DNA of 64,000 nt from Marinobacter manganoxydans MnI7-9 (GCF_000235625.1 NZ_AGTR01000085.1:186001-250000); one strand, 5' to 3'. Positions 7,801 to 17,063 are shown, counted from the first letter of the stretch. Numbers and translations are program-made. Notes: a model not told the origin generated them from the letters alone.

Positions 7801-10308
7801 CTACGCAGACTCCAAAACAGGCCGACGCTGCCCCCGCTCAACCGTCCACTCCTGAACCGGATCGCACTGCGAAGGCGCATTAACAAACTCCCGGAACCGC
7901 TTCCGCTTCTCCGGATCCTCGACGGCCGTCTTCCACTCGCACTGGTAGGTCCCAACAATCCCCTCCATGTGCTCCTCCAGCTCAGCGCCGATCCCCAGAC
8001 TGTCCTCAAGAACCACCTGCTTCAGGTACTCCAGGCCGCCCTCCAGATTTTCCATCCAGACACTGGTACGCTGCAGCCGGTCGGCCGTGCGCACATAGAA
8101 CATCACCACCCGGTCAATGGTCCGGATCAGCTCCTCGTCAGACAGATCCGTGGCAAACAGATCGGCGTGGCGGGGCCGCATGCCACCGTTGCCGCAGACA
8201 TACAGGTTCCAGCCGTTCTCCGTGGCAATCACACCAAAGTCCTTGCTCTGGGCTTCCGCGCATTCCCGGGTACAGCCCGAGACCGCCATCTTCACCTTGT
8301 GGGGCGCCCGCAGCCCTTTGTAGCGGTCCTCCAGGCGAATCGCCATGCCTACGCTGTCCTGAACGCCGTAGCGACACCAGGTATTGCCAACGCAGGACTT
8401 CACGGTACGCAGTGACTTGCCATAGGCATGGCCGGTCTCGAACCCGGCGGCAATCAGCTTTTCCCAGATATCCGGCAGTTGGCTCAGGGTGGCGCCGAAC
8501 AGGTCCACGCGCTGGCCGCCGGTGATCTTGGTGTAAAGATCGTATTCCTTCGCCACCTCACCCAGCACAATCAACTTGTCCGGGGTGATCTCGCCGCCGG
8601 GAATGCGCGGCACGATCGAGTAGGTGCCGTTCTTCTGCATGTTGGCCATGAAGGTGTCGTTGGTGTCCTGAAGCGGCACGTGGTCGGTGGCCAGGATGTG
8701 CTCGTTCCAGCAGGTGGCGAGAATCGACGCCACCGCCGGTTTGCAGATGTCGCAGCCGTGCCCCTTGCCGTGCTGACTGATCAGGGTGCGGAAGGTGCGG
8801 ATGCCGTTCACCTTCACCAAGTGGAACAGCTCCTGGCGACTGTACGGGAAGTGCTCGCACAGATCCTTGCTGACCTCCACGCCGCGTTTTTCCAGCTCGC
8901 TGTCCACTACGTTCTTGAGCAGGGCGGTGCAGCCGCCACAGCCGGTGCTGGCCTTGGTTTCGGCCTTGACGCTGCCAAGGTCCGAGCAGCCGGCATCAAT
9001 GGCGCCGCAGATATCGCCCTTGGTGACGTTGTGGCAGGAGCAAATGGAGGCAGTTTCCGGCAGGGCATCCGGGCCCAGGGCCGGCGCTCCGCCCTGGCTC
9101 TCCGGCAGGATCAGCGTTTCCGGATTCTCCGGCAGGGTGATGCCATTGAGGGCATATTGCAGAAGGGTGTCGTAGTGGCTGTTGTCGCCCACCAGAATTG
9201 CGCCCAGCAGGGTCTTGCCATCCTCGCTGATCACCATTCGTCGATAGTGGCCGGCCCGCTCATCGTTGAAGCGGATGTTGCGGGCGCCCGGGGTCTGGGC
9301 ATGGGCGTCGCCGATGGAACCCACGTCCACGCCCAGCAATTTGAGCTTGGTGCTCATGTCGGCGCCGGTGAAAGCAGTCTCCCGATCACCGTTCAGGGCG
9401 GAAGACAAAGTGCGGGCCATGGTGTAGCCGGGGGCCACTAGGCCGAATATCTTCTGTTCCCAGAGCGCGCACTCGCCAATGGCGTGCACATGGGGGTCCG
9501 AAGTGGTGCAGTGGTTGTCGATGGCGATGCCGCCGCGCTCGCCGATCTCCAGTCCACTGGCCCGGGCCAGGGCGTCCTGGGGCCGAATGCCTGCGGAGAA
9601 GACGATCAGGTCTGTCTCGAGGAAGGATTCGTCGCTGAAATTCATGCGCAGACGGGCATCCTCGCCCTCGGTAATCGCTGTGGTGGCCTTCTCGGTGTGC
9701 ACCTGAACGCCAAGCTCCTCAATCTTGTGGCGCAGCAGGGCGCCGCCATCGGCATCCAGCTGAACCGGCATCAGCCGGGGTGCAAATTCCACAACGTGGG
9801 CTTCCAGTCCCAGGCTCTTGAGCGCATTGGCAGCTTCAAGACCCAGCAGGCCGCCGCCTACCACCACGCCTGTGCGGGCACCTTCCGAGCTGGCGTGAAT
9901 GGCATCCAGGTCATCCAGGGTCCGGTAAACCAGGCAGTGCGGGCGGTCATTGCCCTTGATAGGGGGTACAAACGGATAGGAGCCGGTGGACAGCACCAGT
10001 TCGTCGTACCGGTAGCTGCCACGGGGCGTTTCCAGAGTGCGATTTTCCCGGTTGATGCCGGTTACCTGTTCGTTCAGGTGCAGTTGAATGCCCTGCTCGG
10101 TGTACCACTCCAGCGTGCCCATGGCGAGATCGGCATGGCTGGAGCCGCCGAAATACTCGGACAGGTGGACCCGGTCATAGGCCAGCTGTTTTTCCTCGCC
10201 GAACACGATGATCTCGAAATCGGCAGCGGCCGGGCTGGCGCAGAATTGTTCCAGGAAATGATGGCCGACCATGCCGTTGCCGACGACTATCAGGGTTTTC
10301 TTGCTCAT
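7801..10308 (-). CDS. nirB: Nitrite reductase (NADH) large subunit, siroheme
   Basis: Reduces nitrite to ammonium in the cytoplasm with NADH; 835 residues. Order of domains: FAD/NAD oxidoreductase (LIVVGNGMVGHHFLEQF at the start, TGVVVGGGLLGLEAA near 150), BFD-like [2Fe-2S] domain (CSCHNVTKG and STGCGGC around 430-470), then ferredoxin-like and siroheme/[4Fe-4S] domains. Cluster ligands are visible as CVGNTWC and SGCTRECAE around 640-690. The ATG at 10308 has AGAGGA nearby. It lies 25 bp after the NasC-like gene and shares that gene's leader and promoter upstream. Confidence 0.96.
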   Translation of the reverse strand: MSKKTLIVVGNGMVGHHFLEQFCASPAAADFEIIVFGEEKQLAYDRVHLSEYFGGSSHADLAMGTLEWYTEQGIQLHLNEQVTGINRENRTLETPRGSYRYDELVLSTGSYPFVPPIKGNDRPHCLVYRTLDDLDAIHASSEGARTGVVVGGGLLGLEAANALKSLGLEAHVVEFAPRLMPVQLDADGGALLRHKIEELGVQVHTEKATTAITEGEDARLRMNFSDESFLETDLIVFSAGIRPQDALARASGLEIGERGGIAIDNHCTTSDPHVHAIGECALWEQKIFGLVAPGYTMARTLSSALNGDRETAFTGADMSTKLKLLGVDVGSIGDAHAQTPGARNIRFNDERAGHYRRMVISEDGKTLLGAILVGDNSHYDTLLQYALNGITLPENPETLILPESQGGAPALGPDALPETASICSCHNVTKGDICGAIDAGCSDLGSVKAETKASTGCGGCTALLKNVVDSELEKRGVEVSKDLCEHFPYSRQELFHLVKVNGIRTFRTLISQHGKGHGCDICKPAVASILATCWNEHILATDHVPLQDTNDTFMANMQKNGTYSIVPRIPGGEITPDKLIVLGEVAKEYDLYTKITGGQRVDLFGATLSQLPDIWEKLIAAGFETGHAYGKSLRTVKSCVGNTWCRYGVQDSVGMAIRLEDRYKGLRAPHKVKMAVSGCTRECAEAQSKDFGVIATENGWNLYVCGNGGMRPRHADLFATDLSDEELIRTIDRVVMFYVRTADRLQRTSVWMENLEGGLEYLKQVVLEDSLGIGAELEEHMEGIVGTYQCEWKTAVEDPEKRKRFREFVNAPSQCDPVQEWTVERGQRRPVLESA

Positions 10309-10333
10309 GGGTCTGTCCTCTTTCCGGAGCGGC

Positions 10334-11566
10334 TCATGCCGCCGCCTCGCAGTAGTTCTTGCCGAATGCAATGAAGTCCCGGTAGCGGGAAATATCGTCC
10401 TGCTGCTGAATGCGCTGGCTGTACCAGGGGCCGTCCCGGGTGTCGCCCAGCAGTACGGCGCCGGTCAGGCGCTGATTGCGGATCAGCAGCCGGCAATAGT
10501 GATTCTGTTCGTGGTCCTGCCAGACCACGGATTCGGTGTCCCCGTCGGGGCTGATCTGTCCGCAGGAGAAAATCGGAACGCCGCTGATCTTCAGGCGGGT
10601 CGGTGTGTCCACCGGCCGATACTCGGCGTCTGGAGTGTTTCCGTTGAGCACGCCTGCAAGCACCTCGGCCTGCTGGTACCCGGGTTCCACCAGTCCGAAG
10701 GTGGTGTTTCCACGCTGACAACACTCACCCAGCGCAGAGATTGCCGGATCGCTGGTGCTTAGCTGCCCGTCCACGAGAATGCCGCGATCGCATTCCAGGC
10801 CGGCAGTCCGGGCAAGCTCGGTAGCAGGCGTGATACCGGTGGCGAATAGCACCAGATCCGTGCTGACGAGAGTTTCGTCATCCAGCTGGACGGCCCGGAC
10901 CATGGAACGCCCGAGCAGGGCTTTGGGAGCCGTTCCGGTGCGAATATTTACGCCCCGCTCTTCCATGTGCTGTTGCAGGAGCTGACCCCCGATTCTGTCC
11001 AACTGACGGTTCAGAAGATGGCCGCTGCGGTGCAGCAGGGTGACGGCCATACCACGCTGGCGGAGACCTTCAGCGGCTTCCAGGCCAAGAAAGCCTCCGC
11101 CGACGACCACCGCCCGCCGATGGCGGCCAGCAGACTCAATCAGGGTCCTGGTGTCTTCCAGGTCCCGGAAGGTCATGACACCCGGAAGGTCTGCGCCCGG
11201 TAGCCCCGGTTTTGCGGGCCTCGATCCGGTGGCCAGCACCAGATGGGTGTAGGGCTGTACCCGACCGGATCCGGTGGTCACCGTCTGATCTTCCCGATTG
11301 ATGGTGACTACCGGTTCTCCGTTGCAGACTTCAATACCGCTGTTCCGAAACCACTCGTCCTGCTGCAAGGCCAGCGAAGCTTCGTTTGTTTCACCGGCGA
11401 GCAGCAGCGAGAGTTGTATCCGGTTGTAGGCAGCGGATGCTTCGCCGTTGAACACGATGATGCGGGTAAACGGTCTGACTCGCCCACGGCAGAGAGCTTC
11501 CAGCAGGCGTTGCGAAACCATGCCGTGCCCGCAGATCACCAGTGTCGATTCAGTGTTTCCTGTCAT
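10334..11566 (-). CDS. NasC-like FAD/NAD oxidoreductase, probable electron donor to nitrate reductase
   Basis: A 410-residue flavoprotein resembling the first half of NirB: STLVICGHGMVSQRLLEAL for FAD binding, RRAVVVGGGFLGLEAAEGL for NAD binding, and a C-terminal region that stops before any [2Fe-2S] or siroheme domain. Klebsiella NasC, the NADH-oxidising small subunit of assimilatory nitrate reductase, has this size and make-up, so I infer it supplies electrons to NasA. It is first in a minus-strand unit with nirB and nirD, behind a sigma-54 promoter and an attenuating leader. An alternative is a second nitrite reductase flavin subunit. The ATG at 11566 is followed by the FAD motif at once. 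Confidence 0.78.
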   Translation of the reverse strand: MTGNTESTLVICGHGMVSQRLLEALCRGRVRPFTRIIVFNGEASAAYNRIQLSLLLAGETNEASLALQQDEWFRNSGIEVCNGEPVVTINREDQTVTTGSGRVQPYTHLVLATGSRPAKPGLPGADLPGVMTFRDLEDTRTLIESAGRHRRAVVVGGGFLGLEAAEGLRQRGMAVTLLHRSGHLLNRQLDRIGGQLLQQHMEERGVNIRTGTAPKALLGRSMVRAVQLDDETLVSTDLVLFATGITPATELARTAGLECDRGILVDGQLSTSDPAISALGECCQRGNTTFGLVEPGYQQAEVLAGVLNGNTPDAEYRPVDTPTRLKISGVPIFSCGQISPDGDTESVVWQDHEQNHYCRLLIRNQRLTGAVLLGDTRDGPWYSQRIQQQDDISRYRDFIAFGKNYCEAAA

Positions 11567-11596
11567 TTCGCTCGAACCCGTACTTTTCGACCAAAC

Positions 11597-11643
11597 AAAA
11601 AAAGCCGGAGCATCTATTCCCGAGGGGAAGTCGATGGTCCGGC
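11597..11643 (-). terminator. Leader terminator of nasC-nirBD
   Basis: Read on the minus strand, a long hairpin begins GCCGGA and closes with TCCGGC. Inner pairs are CATC/GATG and TTCCC/GGGAA, and seven T residues follow. It lies 31 bp before the NasC-like start, inside the transcript, so it must be read through for expression. Its ascending arm is shared with the hairpin at 11639-11654. Confidence 0.85.
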
Positions 11644-11654
11644 GCCAATGCCAA
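11639..11654 (-). promoter_or_regulatory. Candidate ANTAR P2 hairpin competing with terminator (nasC-nirBD leader)
   Basis: On the minus strand GGC[AUUGGC]GCC forms a stem with a six-base loop having A at position 1 and G at position 4, the pattern known for ANTAR-bound RNA. Two wobble pairs can extend the stem. Its 3' side is the first arm of the terminator, so the two structures exclude each other. A stronger hairpin, CGGCC/GGCCG with an eight-base AAGG-starting loop (11674-11691), lies 19 bases upstream in the position of P1. Confidence 0.6.
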
Positions 11655-11716
11655 CAACAATGATCTGATGGTCCGGCCTGATCCTTGGCCGAGACGTTCG
11701 TCCTTACCAATTGCAA

Positions 11717-11732
11717 AGCGATCTTCGTGCCA
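11717..11732 (-). promoter_or_regulatory. Sigma-54 promoter of nasC-nirBD
   Basis: Minus-strand TGGCACGAAGATCGCT matches TGGCACG-N4-TTGCW at all but one listed position, with the correct GG-to-GC spacing. The predicted start near 11706 is about 15 bases before the P1-like hairpin, giving a leader of about 140 bases. Confidence 0.75.
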
Positions 11733-11850
11733 GTTCTACGAACCTTTAAAAATCAGATAATTAGAATTTTATAAGGCTGCTATCACCAGTACGAACACTT
11801 GAAAACTGCCCTGCGACGGGGCGGATTGCACGGTTTTGGGCCAGATGCGG

Positions 11851-11866
11851 TGGCGCGGTAATTGCT
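11851..11866 (+). promoter_or_regulatory. Sigma-54 promoter of nasR
   Basis: TGGCGCGGTAATTGCT differs from TGGCACG-N4-TTGCW by one base and has correct spacing. Predicted start is about 11877, 74 bases before the nasR ATG. A half-matching NtrC site, GCACGGTTTTGGGCC at 11827-11841, lies about 120-135 bases upstream of the divergent nasC-nirBD start. Confidence 0.65.
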
Positions 11867-11950
11867 GCGCACTGGCAGGAGGTTGGTTACGCGAGTGACT
11901 GATCTGACCGTGATTGTCGCATTTGAGGCTGTCTGCCTCCGGAGTCTGTT

Positions 11951-13246
11951 ATGAACACCAAACGTGCCCCCGCCTATAAATCGCCATCCGCGGGCGACTA
12001 CCTGATTGCCTCGAAAAGCTGCGAGTTGATGAACCTCCAGTACTTCTTGCAGATGGGCAAACTGGTCCAGTGCATCAGCAATCTGGTACATGCACTGCAG
12101 TGCGAGCGGGGTGCGTCTAACGTGTTTCTTGGTTCTTCCGGCGAAAAGTTTGCCCAGGAGCGAAAACACCTGGTTGCGACGTCGGATCAGCTCCGTTCTG
12201 AGTTTGAGCAGGCCCTTGCCGAGATTCACCAGGAACTGACGGCGCATCCTGTCAGTAGCCGCCTGCTTAACCAGCTTGCGAGCGCCCTTCACGGCCTTGA
12301 GGGCTTGCCCGAACTGCGACGGTGTGTGGTGGCCCGGAAAGTAACTGCGGCCTCTGCCACCGAGGATTACAGTACCCTGATCCACAACCTGATTGCGGTT
12401 GTGTTTGAAGCTGCCGATACCGCGGTTGACCCCACCATAGCGGGGCTTCTGGTGGCCATGGTGCACCTGATGAACGGCAAAGAATTCTGTGGACAGGAGC
12501 GGGCTGTCGGTTCGGCGGGGTTTTCCAGTGGCCGGTTTGATCGTGCACTGTCAGAGCGCATGGCGCACCTGATTGAGGCGCAGGAGCGCTGTTTCGAGGT
12601 GTTTAACAGCTTTGCCGATGAGGGTTCCCTGGACCTGTGGGAAAAACTGCGCGAAAACCCCCGTGAGTCCGAAATTGAAAAACTTCGCCAGCGGGGCACT
12701 GCCATCGGTCGTTATAAAGACCTGGATCCGGCCCTGGCCGATGAATGGTTCAGGCTCATGTCTGAGCGGATGGACGAACTCAAAAAGATAGAGGATTCCG
12801 TGGAGGGCTGTTTTCATGCCCGTTGCACCGAGCGTTTTGCCGATGCCAGAAACTCGCTGGCCCACCAGGAAACCCTGATTACTTCCCTGGATGCCCAGGA
12901 ACCGGCTTCTCAACCCATGTTGGTGCTGTGCGATTCCGGAAACGAACAACAGGCCGGTGAGTCCTGGGCCAGCGATGGTATTGGTCAGCAGTTTGGCCGC
13001 TCCATCTTCGATCTGGTCCAGGAGCAGACCCGGCGCCTGCAACAGATGACCGATGAACTGCAGAGTGCCAGGGAGGCTCTGGAAGACCGCAAAACCCAGG
13101 AAAAAGCCGTGCTACTGCTGATGGAGCATCGCAGGATCAGCAACGACGAAGCTCACCGGGTATTAAGGAAACTGGCCATGGACCAGGGCCGGAAGTTGCC
13201 CGAGGTAGCCCGGGCCCTGGTGTCCATGGCGGATGTGCTGAAGTAA
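11951..13246 (+). CDS. nasR: Nitrate/nitrite-responsive transcription antiterminator NasR (NIT-ANTAR)
   Basis: Cytoplasmic sensor of 431 residues. Residues ~35-300 are helical and resemble the nitrate- and nitrite-sensing NIT domain of Klebsiella NasR. The last ~60 residues are an ANTAR RNA-binding domain (KTQEKAVLLLMEHRRISNDE, then AHRVLRKLAMDQGRKLPEVA). A coiled-coil stretch (VQEQTRRLQQMTDELQSARE) joins them. In Klebsiella, NasR binds the nas leader RNA and prevents termination when nitrate or nitrite is present. Here four leaders of the right form lie within 16 kb. CGGAG precedes the ATG, and a sigma-54 promoter is upstream. It converges on the transporter ATPase gene 10 bp away. Confidence 0.9.
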   Translation: MNTKRAPAYKSPSAGDYLIASKSCELMNLQYFLQMGKLVQCISNLVHALQCERGASNVFLGSSGEKFAQERKHLVATSDQLRSEFEQALAEIHQELTAHPVSSRLLNQLASALHGLEGLPELRRCVVARKVTAASATEDYSTLIHNLIAVVFEAADTAVDPTIAGLLVAMVHLMNGKEFCGQERAVGSAGFSSGRFDRALSERMAHLIEAQERCFEVFNSFADEGSLDLWEKLRENPRESEIEKLRQRGTAIGRYKDLDPALADEWFRLMSERMDELKKIEDSVEGCFHARCTERFADARNSLAHQETLITSLDAQEPASQPMLVLCDSGNEQQAGESWASDGIGQQFGRSIFDLVQEQTRRLQQMTDELQSAREALEDRKTQEKAVLLLMEHRRISNDEAHRVLRKLAMDQGRKLPEVARALVSMADVLK

Positions 13247-13256
13247 CCGAAACGTA

Positions 13257-14123
13257 TCACGCCCTGGCGGCCCGGGCCTTCGGTTGCTCACCCTCGGAGG
13301 CTTCCGGCTTTCCCGAACGACGTGGCGAGATGTGCTCCAGCTTGCGCTGTTTCTCGTACAGGAAGCGCAAGACCTCCTGCCGGTAATGCACGTATTCCGG
13401 GTTATCGGCCAGAGTCACCCGGTTGCGCGGCCGGGGCAGGTCAATGTAGAGATCCTCGCCCACGGTGGCCTCGGGCCCGTTGGTCATCATGATGATCCGG
13501 TCTGACAGCAACACCGCCTCGTCCACATCGTGGGTGATCATGATTACCGTGTTGTTCAACTCCTGCTGAATCTCCATCAACGAGTCCTGTAAGTGGGCCC
13601 GCGTCAGTGCATCCAGCGCGCCGAACGGTTCGTCCATCAGCAGCACGCTGGGCTTCATGGCCAGGGCACGGGCAATCCCCACCCGCTGGGCCATACCACC
13701 CGATACCTCACCCGGTCGCTTGTCCGCCGCATGGGCCATATTCACCAGTTCCAGATTGTGATGAATCCAGTCGCGCCGCTCCTGCTTGCCCATCGATTTT
13801 CGAAACACCTGCTGCACTGCCAGCTCGACATTTTCGTACACCGTCAGCCAGGGCATCAGCGCATGGTTCTGAAACACCACCGCACGCTCCGGCCCCGGCG
13901 AATTCACCTCATGGCCATCCAGCACACAGCCACCCTTGGTGGCCTGAAGCAGGCCAGCCACAATGTTCAGGACTGTGGACTTGCCACAGCCGGAGTGGCC
14001 AATCAGGGAAACAAACTCGCCCTTCTGTATCTTCAGATTAATGTTGTCCAGGGCCACAAATGGCCCCTTCGGCGTATCAAACGCCATCTCGACACCAGTC
14101 AGTTCCAAATGTGTTTTACTCAT
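13257..14123 (-). CDS. Nitrate ABC transporter ATP-binding subunit (NrtD/NasD type)
   Basis: ATPase of the nitrate importer, 288 residues. Walker A is GHSGCGKST (about residue 45), the signature is [16 protein letters not shown], and Walker B is VLLMDEPFGALD. It belongs to the nitrate/sulfonate/taurine group. ATG 14123 is preferred over GTG 14132 because AGAGG stands 8-12 bases before it. It lacks the substrate-binding-like C-terminal extension of cyanobacterial NrtC, so it is of the NrtD kind. It is last in nrtA-nrtB-nrtD, separated from nrtB by a family-2 repeat. Confidence 0.9.
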   Translation of the reverse strand: MSKTHLELTGVEMAFDTPKGPFVALDNINLKIQKGEFVSLIGHSGCGKSTVLNIVAGLLQATKGGCVLDGHEVNSPGPERAVVFQNHALMPWLTVYENVELAVQQVFRKSMGKQERRDWIHHNLELVNMAHAADKRPGEVSGGMAQRVGIARALAMKPSVLLMDEPFGALDALTRAHLQDSLMEIQQELNNTVIMITHDVDEAVLLSDRIIMMTNGPEATVGEDLYIDLPRPRNRVTLADNPEYVHYRQEVLRFLYEKQRKLEHISPRRSGKPEASEGEQPKARAARA

Positions 14124-14151
14124 GGAAGTCACCTCTCAATCATGCGGAGCT

Positions 14152-14253
14152 CCGGGCAGGGGATGCCTCCCGGGACCCTCAAAAACATGGATGTTTTTGC
14201 GGAGCGTACATGGATGTATTCACCGCGTGTCCCGGGAGGCATCCCCTGCCCGG
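14152..14253 (+). repeat. Family-2 GGA-hairpin repeat, copy A
   Basis: A 25-bp perfect inverted repeat (14152-14176 with 14229-14253) encloses two small hairpins on the + strand: CAAAAACATGGATGTTTTTG (14180-14199) and TACATGGATGTA (14207-14218), each with GGA in its loop. It lies between nrtB and nrtD, and the GGA strand is antisense to those genes. Confidence 0.85.
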
Positions 14254-14276
14254 TGCGGCATACTCCAAACCAGGGC

Positions 14277-15284
14277 TCATTCGTTCCAGGCAACCCGGCG
14301 CTGAATCAAAAGCATCACCCGATCCAGCACAAACCCGATAAACCCGATAGCCAGAACCGCCACCATGATCCTGCTCAGGGACTGGCTGCTGCCGTTCTGG
14401 AATTCATCCCAGACGAATTTGCCCAACCCCGGGCTCTGGGCCAGCATCTCGGCCGCGATCAGCACCATCCAGGCAATGCCCAGCGACACCCGAAGGCCGG
14501 TGAAAATCATCGGCACCGAAGAAGGCAACACCACCTTGCGGACATGGGTCCAGAACGACAGCCGCAGCACCCGGGAGACATTCAGCAGATCCGGATTGAC
14601 CGCGGCCACACCGACGCTGGTATTGATCAACGTGGGCCAGAGACTGCACAGGGTGACCGTGATCATGGAGGTCAGGAACGACTTCTCGAACATCGGGTCG
14701 TCGCTCACGTAGGTTGCTGAGACCACCATGGTCACCAGCGGCAACCAGGCCAGCGGTGACACCGGCTTGAACACCTGGATCAGCGGGTTGACCGCCGCCT
14801 GGAAATGCCGGTTCAGGCCAACCACGATGCCCAGGGGCACGGCGATAGCGGTCGCCACGATGAATCCGGCCAGGACCGTAACCAGACTGGTCAGGATCTG
14901 GTCGGGAAAGGTGGGGGCACCGGGGTAATTCCGAATCCTGACCTCAGCCTCGGGGTTGTCCGCCAGAATCCGGGCGTTCCGCTCTTCCTGCATGGCAATG
15001 AACTTGTCGGCCCGCTCGCGCTGGTTGACGTGCTCCTGCCAGAGTTGCCCCGATTGTTCCCAGACCTGTGCCGGGCCCGGGAAGCTGCCCAGTGAGGTAT
15101 CCACCTGCGGTGCCGCCAGATGCCAGAAACCGACGAATACCAGAATACCTATCAGTGGCAGCAACATCTGGCGCCCGGTGGCGGCGAGCTGGCCGGGTGT
15201 CAGCGACTCACCGAGGGACCTGAATCTCTGGCCCAGCCAGCGCGGCGGCTGGGAGGGTTTTTTGGCCGAAGTAATCGTAGTCAT
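14277..15284 (-). CDS. Nitrate ABC transporter permease (NrtB/NasE type)
   Basis: Inner-membrane permease of 335 residues. There is an early membrane span (LLPLIGILVFVGFWHLAA), a periplasmic insert, and then a block of spans from about residue 130. The BPD-transport EAA-like loop is present as AAVNPDLLNVSRVLRLSFWT, followed by PSSVPMIFTGLRVSLGIAW. AGGAGG lies 10 bases before the ATG at 15284. The gap to nrtA is 27 bp, so the two are in one transcript. Confidence 0.9.
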   Translation of the reverse strand: MTTITSAKKPSQPPRWLGQRFRSLGESLTPGQLAATGRQMLLPLIGILVFVGFWHLAAPQVDTSLGSFPGPAQVWEQSGQLWQEHVNQRERADKFIAMQEERNARILADNPEAEVRIRNYPGAPTFPDQILTSLVTVLAGFIVATAIAVPLGIVVGLNRHFQAAVNPLIQVFKPVSPLAWLPLVTMVVSATYVSDDPMFEKSFLTSMITVTLCSLWPTLINTSVGVAAVNPDLLNVSRVLRLSFWTHVRKVVLPSSVPMIFTGLRVSLGIAWMVLIAAEMLAQSPGLGKFVWDEFQNGSSQSLSRIMVAVLAIGFIGFVLDRVMLLIQRRVAWNE

Positions 15285-15311
15285 GGTTATCAAACCTCCT
15301 TGCAAACCCGG

Positions 15312-16694
15312 TTACGGGGTTTGCGTACCTTTCAGGCCGATCTCGAAACTGTCGATATAGGCGTTGGGTGTTCGGGGGGTGAAGGCGATACCGTCAATCA
15401 GCTCGCCCTGTTGCGGGCGCTGAAAGTTCTCGGCATCGAAGTCCGGAAAATCCTTGGCCTTCAGCGTGCCGTCGGCAATCAGTGAACGAGCTGCCTGCTG
15501 GTAGATGTCGGCCCGGTAAACCCGGGCTGCGGTTTCCATATACCAGTCGTCCGGCTTGGCCTCGGGTATCTGGCCCCAGCGGCGCATCTGGGTGAGATAC
15601 CAGATGGCATCGGACGGATACGGGTAGGTGGCGTGATACCGGAAGAAGACATTGAAATCCGGGACTTCGCGAACGTCGCCTTTTTCATACTCGAAGGTGC
15701 CGGTCATGGAGTTGGCAATCACCGCCTCATCGGCACCTACATAGCTGGGCCGGGCCAGGATTTTCACGGCCTCGTCCCGGTTGGCATTGTTGTTCTCATC
15801 GAGCCAGTGGGCGGCGCGAATCATGGCGCGCAGCAGGCGCAGATGGGTGTTCGGGTAGTCCTCGGCCCACTGACGGGTTACGCCGAAGACCTTTTCCGGG
15901 TTATTCGGCCAGATCTCATAGTCAGTAATCACCGGAACGCCGATGCCCATGAACACGGCCTGCTGGTTCCAGGGCTCACCTACGCAGTAGCCCTGGATGG
16001 TGCCCGCCTCCATGGTGGCGGGCATCTGCGGCGGCGGAGTTACGGACAGATGCACGTCGGCTTCCAGGGTGCCGCTGGTGTCGCCGCGCTGGGGCGCGTA
16101 GTAGCCGGGATTCAGGCCACCGGCCGCCAGCCAGTAGCGAAGCTCGTAATTATGGGTGGACACGGGAAACACCATGCCCATCCGGAACCGTTCGCCCCGA
16201 TCCCGGGCTGCTTCCACGACCGGCCGCAGCGCGCTGGCGCTAATGGGATGTTCGGGCCTGCCGTCGGCATTGTCGGGGATGTGCTGGCTCATGGTGTCCC
16301 AGACATCGTTTGAAACCGTAATGCCATTGCCGTTCAGGTCCATGCTGAAGGCCGTGATGATATCGGCCCGGGTGCCGTAGCCAATGGAGGCGCCGAGAGG
16401 CTGGCCGGCGAGCATATGGGCGCCATCCAGTTCTCCGGTAATCACCCGGTCCAGCAGGACCTTCCAGTTCGCTTGCGCTTCCAGTTCAACAAACAGGCCT
16501 TCGTCCATAAAGAAGCCCTGTTCCCAGGCAATCGCCAGGGGCGCCATATCGGTCAGCTTGATAAAGCCGAGCTTGAGGTCCGGCTTCTCGGCCGGACCGA
16601 TCTCCGCGTGAGCCCCCGTGCTGACTGTCCAGACGGTGGCTGTAAGCAGAATTCGAGTGAGCCAGCGGGCGGTTCTTCGTGTGAGCGTGTACAT
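15312..16694 (-). CDS. Nitrate-binding protein of ABC transporter (NrtA/NasF type)
   Basis: Periplasmic solute-binding protein of 460 residues, in the CmpA/NrtA group. A signal peptide is present (TRRTARWLTRILLTATVW...GAHAE); the twin arginine might allow Tat export, but Sec is as likely. The mature part begins PDLKLGFIKLTDMAPLAIAW, the typical opening of the family, and continues with LDGAHMLAGQPLGASIGYG. GAGG sits 7 bases before the ATG. It is first in nrtABD and is controlled by the sigma-54 promoter and leader upstream. Confidence 0.92.
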   Translation of the reverse strand: MYTLTRRTARWLTRILLTATVWTVSTGAHAEIGPAEKPDLKLGFIKLTDMAPLAIAWEQGFFMDEGLFVELEAQANWKVLLDRVITGELDGAHMLAGQPLGASIGYGTRADIITAFSMDLNGNGITVSNDVWDTMSQHIPDNADGRPEHPISASALRPVVEAARDRGERFRMGMVFPVSTHNYELRYWLAAGGLNPGYYAPQRGDTSGTLEADVHLSVTPPPQMPATMEAGTIQGYCVGEPWNQQAVFMGIGVPVITDYEIWPNNPEKVFGVTRQWAEDYPNTHLRLLRAMIRAAHWLDENNNANRDEAVKILARPSYVGADEAVIANSMTGTFEYEKGDVREVPDFNVFFRYHATYPYPSDAIWYLTQMRRWGQIPEAKPDDWYMETAARVYRADIYQQAARSLIADGTLKAKDFPDFDAENFQRPQQGELIDGIAFTPRTPNAYIDSFEIGLKGTQTP

Positions 16695-16725
16695 GGATAT
16701 ACCTCATTCTGTGTGGCCCAAACGC

Positions 16726-16760
16726 AAAAACGCCCGCTCTCCGTTGCCGGAAAGCAGGCG
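16726..16760 (-). terminator. Leader terminator of nrtABD
   Basis: On the minus strand a 13-bp stem, CGCCTGCTTTCCG with CGGAGAGCGGGCG (two wobble pairs), closes a GCAA tetraloop and is followed by TTTTT. It ends 31 bases before the nrtA ATG, inside the transcript, so it acts as an attenuator. Confidence 0.88.
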
Positions 16761-16770
16761 CCTGTGCCTG
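16755..16770 (-). promoter_or_regulatory. Candidate ANTAR P2 hairpin competing with terminator (nrt leader)
   Basis: Minus-strand CAGGC[ACAGGC]GCCUG is a perfect 5-bp stem with a hexaloop that has A at position 1 and G at position 4. Its descending arm overlaps the ascending arm of the terminator, so binding by NasR would prevent termination. The P1 counterpart is unclear; the best candidate is a weak 3-bp hairpin at 16785-16797 with a seven-base loop. Confidence 0.7.
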
Positions 16771-16818
16771 GGGATCAGTTTTCTGTTGAGTCGTAACGCG
16801 CGTCTCTGTTTATAGTCT

Positions 16819-16834
16819 TGCACGGGCCGTGCCA
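16819..16834 (-). promoter_or_regulatory. Sigma-54 promoter of nrtABD
   Basis: Minus-strand TGGCACGGCCCGTGCA matches TGGCACG-N4-TTGCW except one T. The predicted start is near 16808, giving a leader of about 114 bases that contains the P2 hairpin and terminator. A degenerate NtrC-like site, GCACCACTTTGATAC (16941-16955), lies about 140 bases from both this start and that of nasA. Confidence 0.7.
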
Positions 16835-17063
16835 TCTCGGCTGGTCTCAATAAAACAACGAGTTAGGAGAGTTCTTCGAGGAGGCGGCAGGTATGGTGAG
16901 CGGGCATTCGTCTGGTTTTAGTGCGTGGTAGGCCAGGTTTGCACCACTTTGATACCGGATTTGATGGTTGGCCCGGAGCCTTGGCGCATTGATGCGGGGC
17001 TGAAATCCTCGAGAGCCGCCATAGTCGGTGTCTGGCAGAGCCCGGAGCCGCCCTTGATCGGAA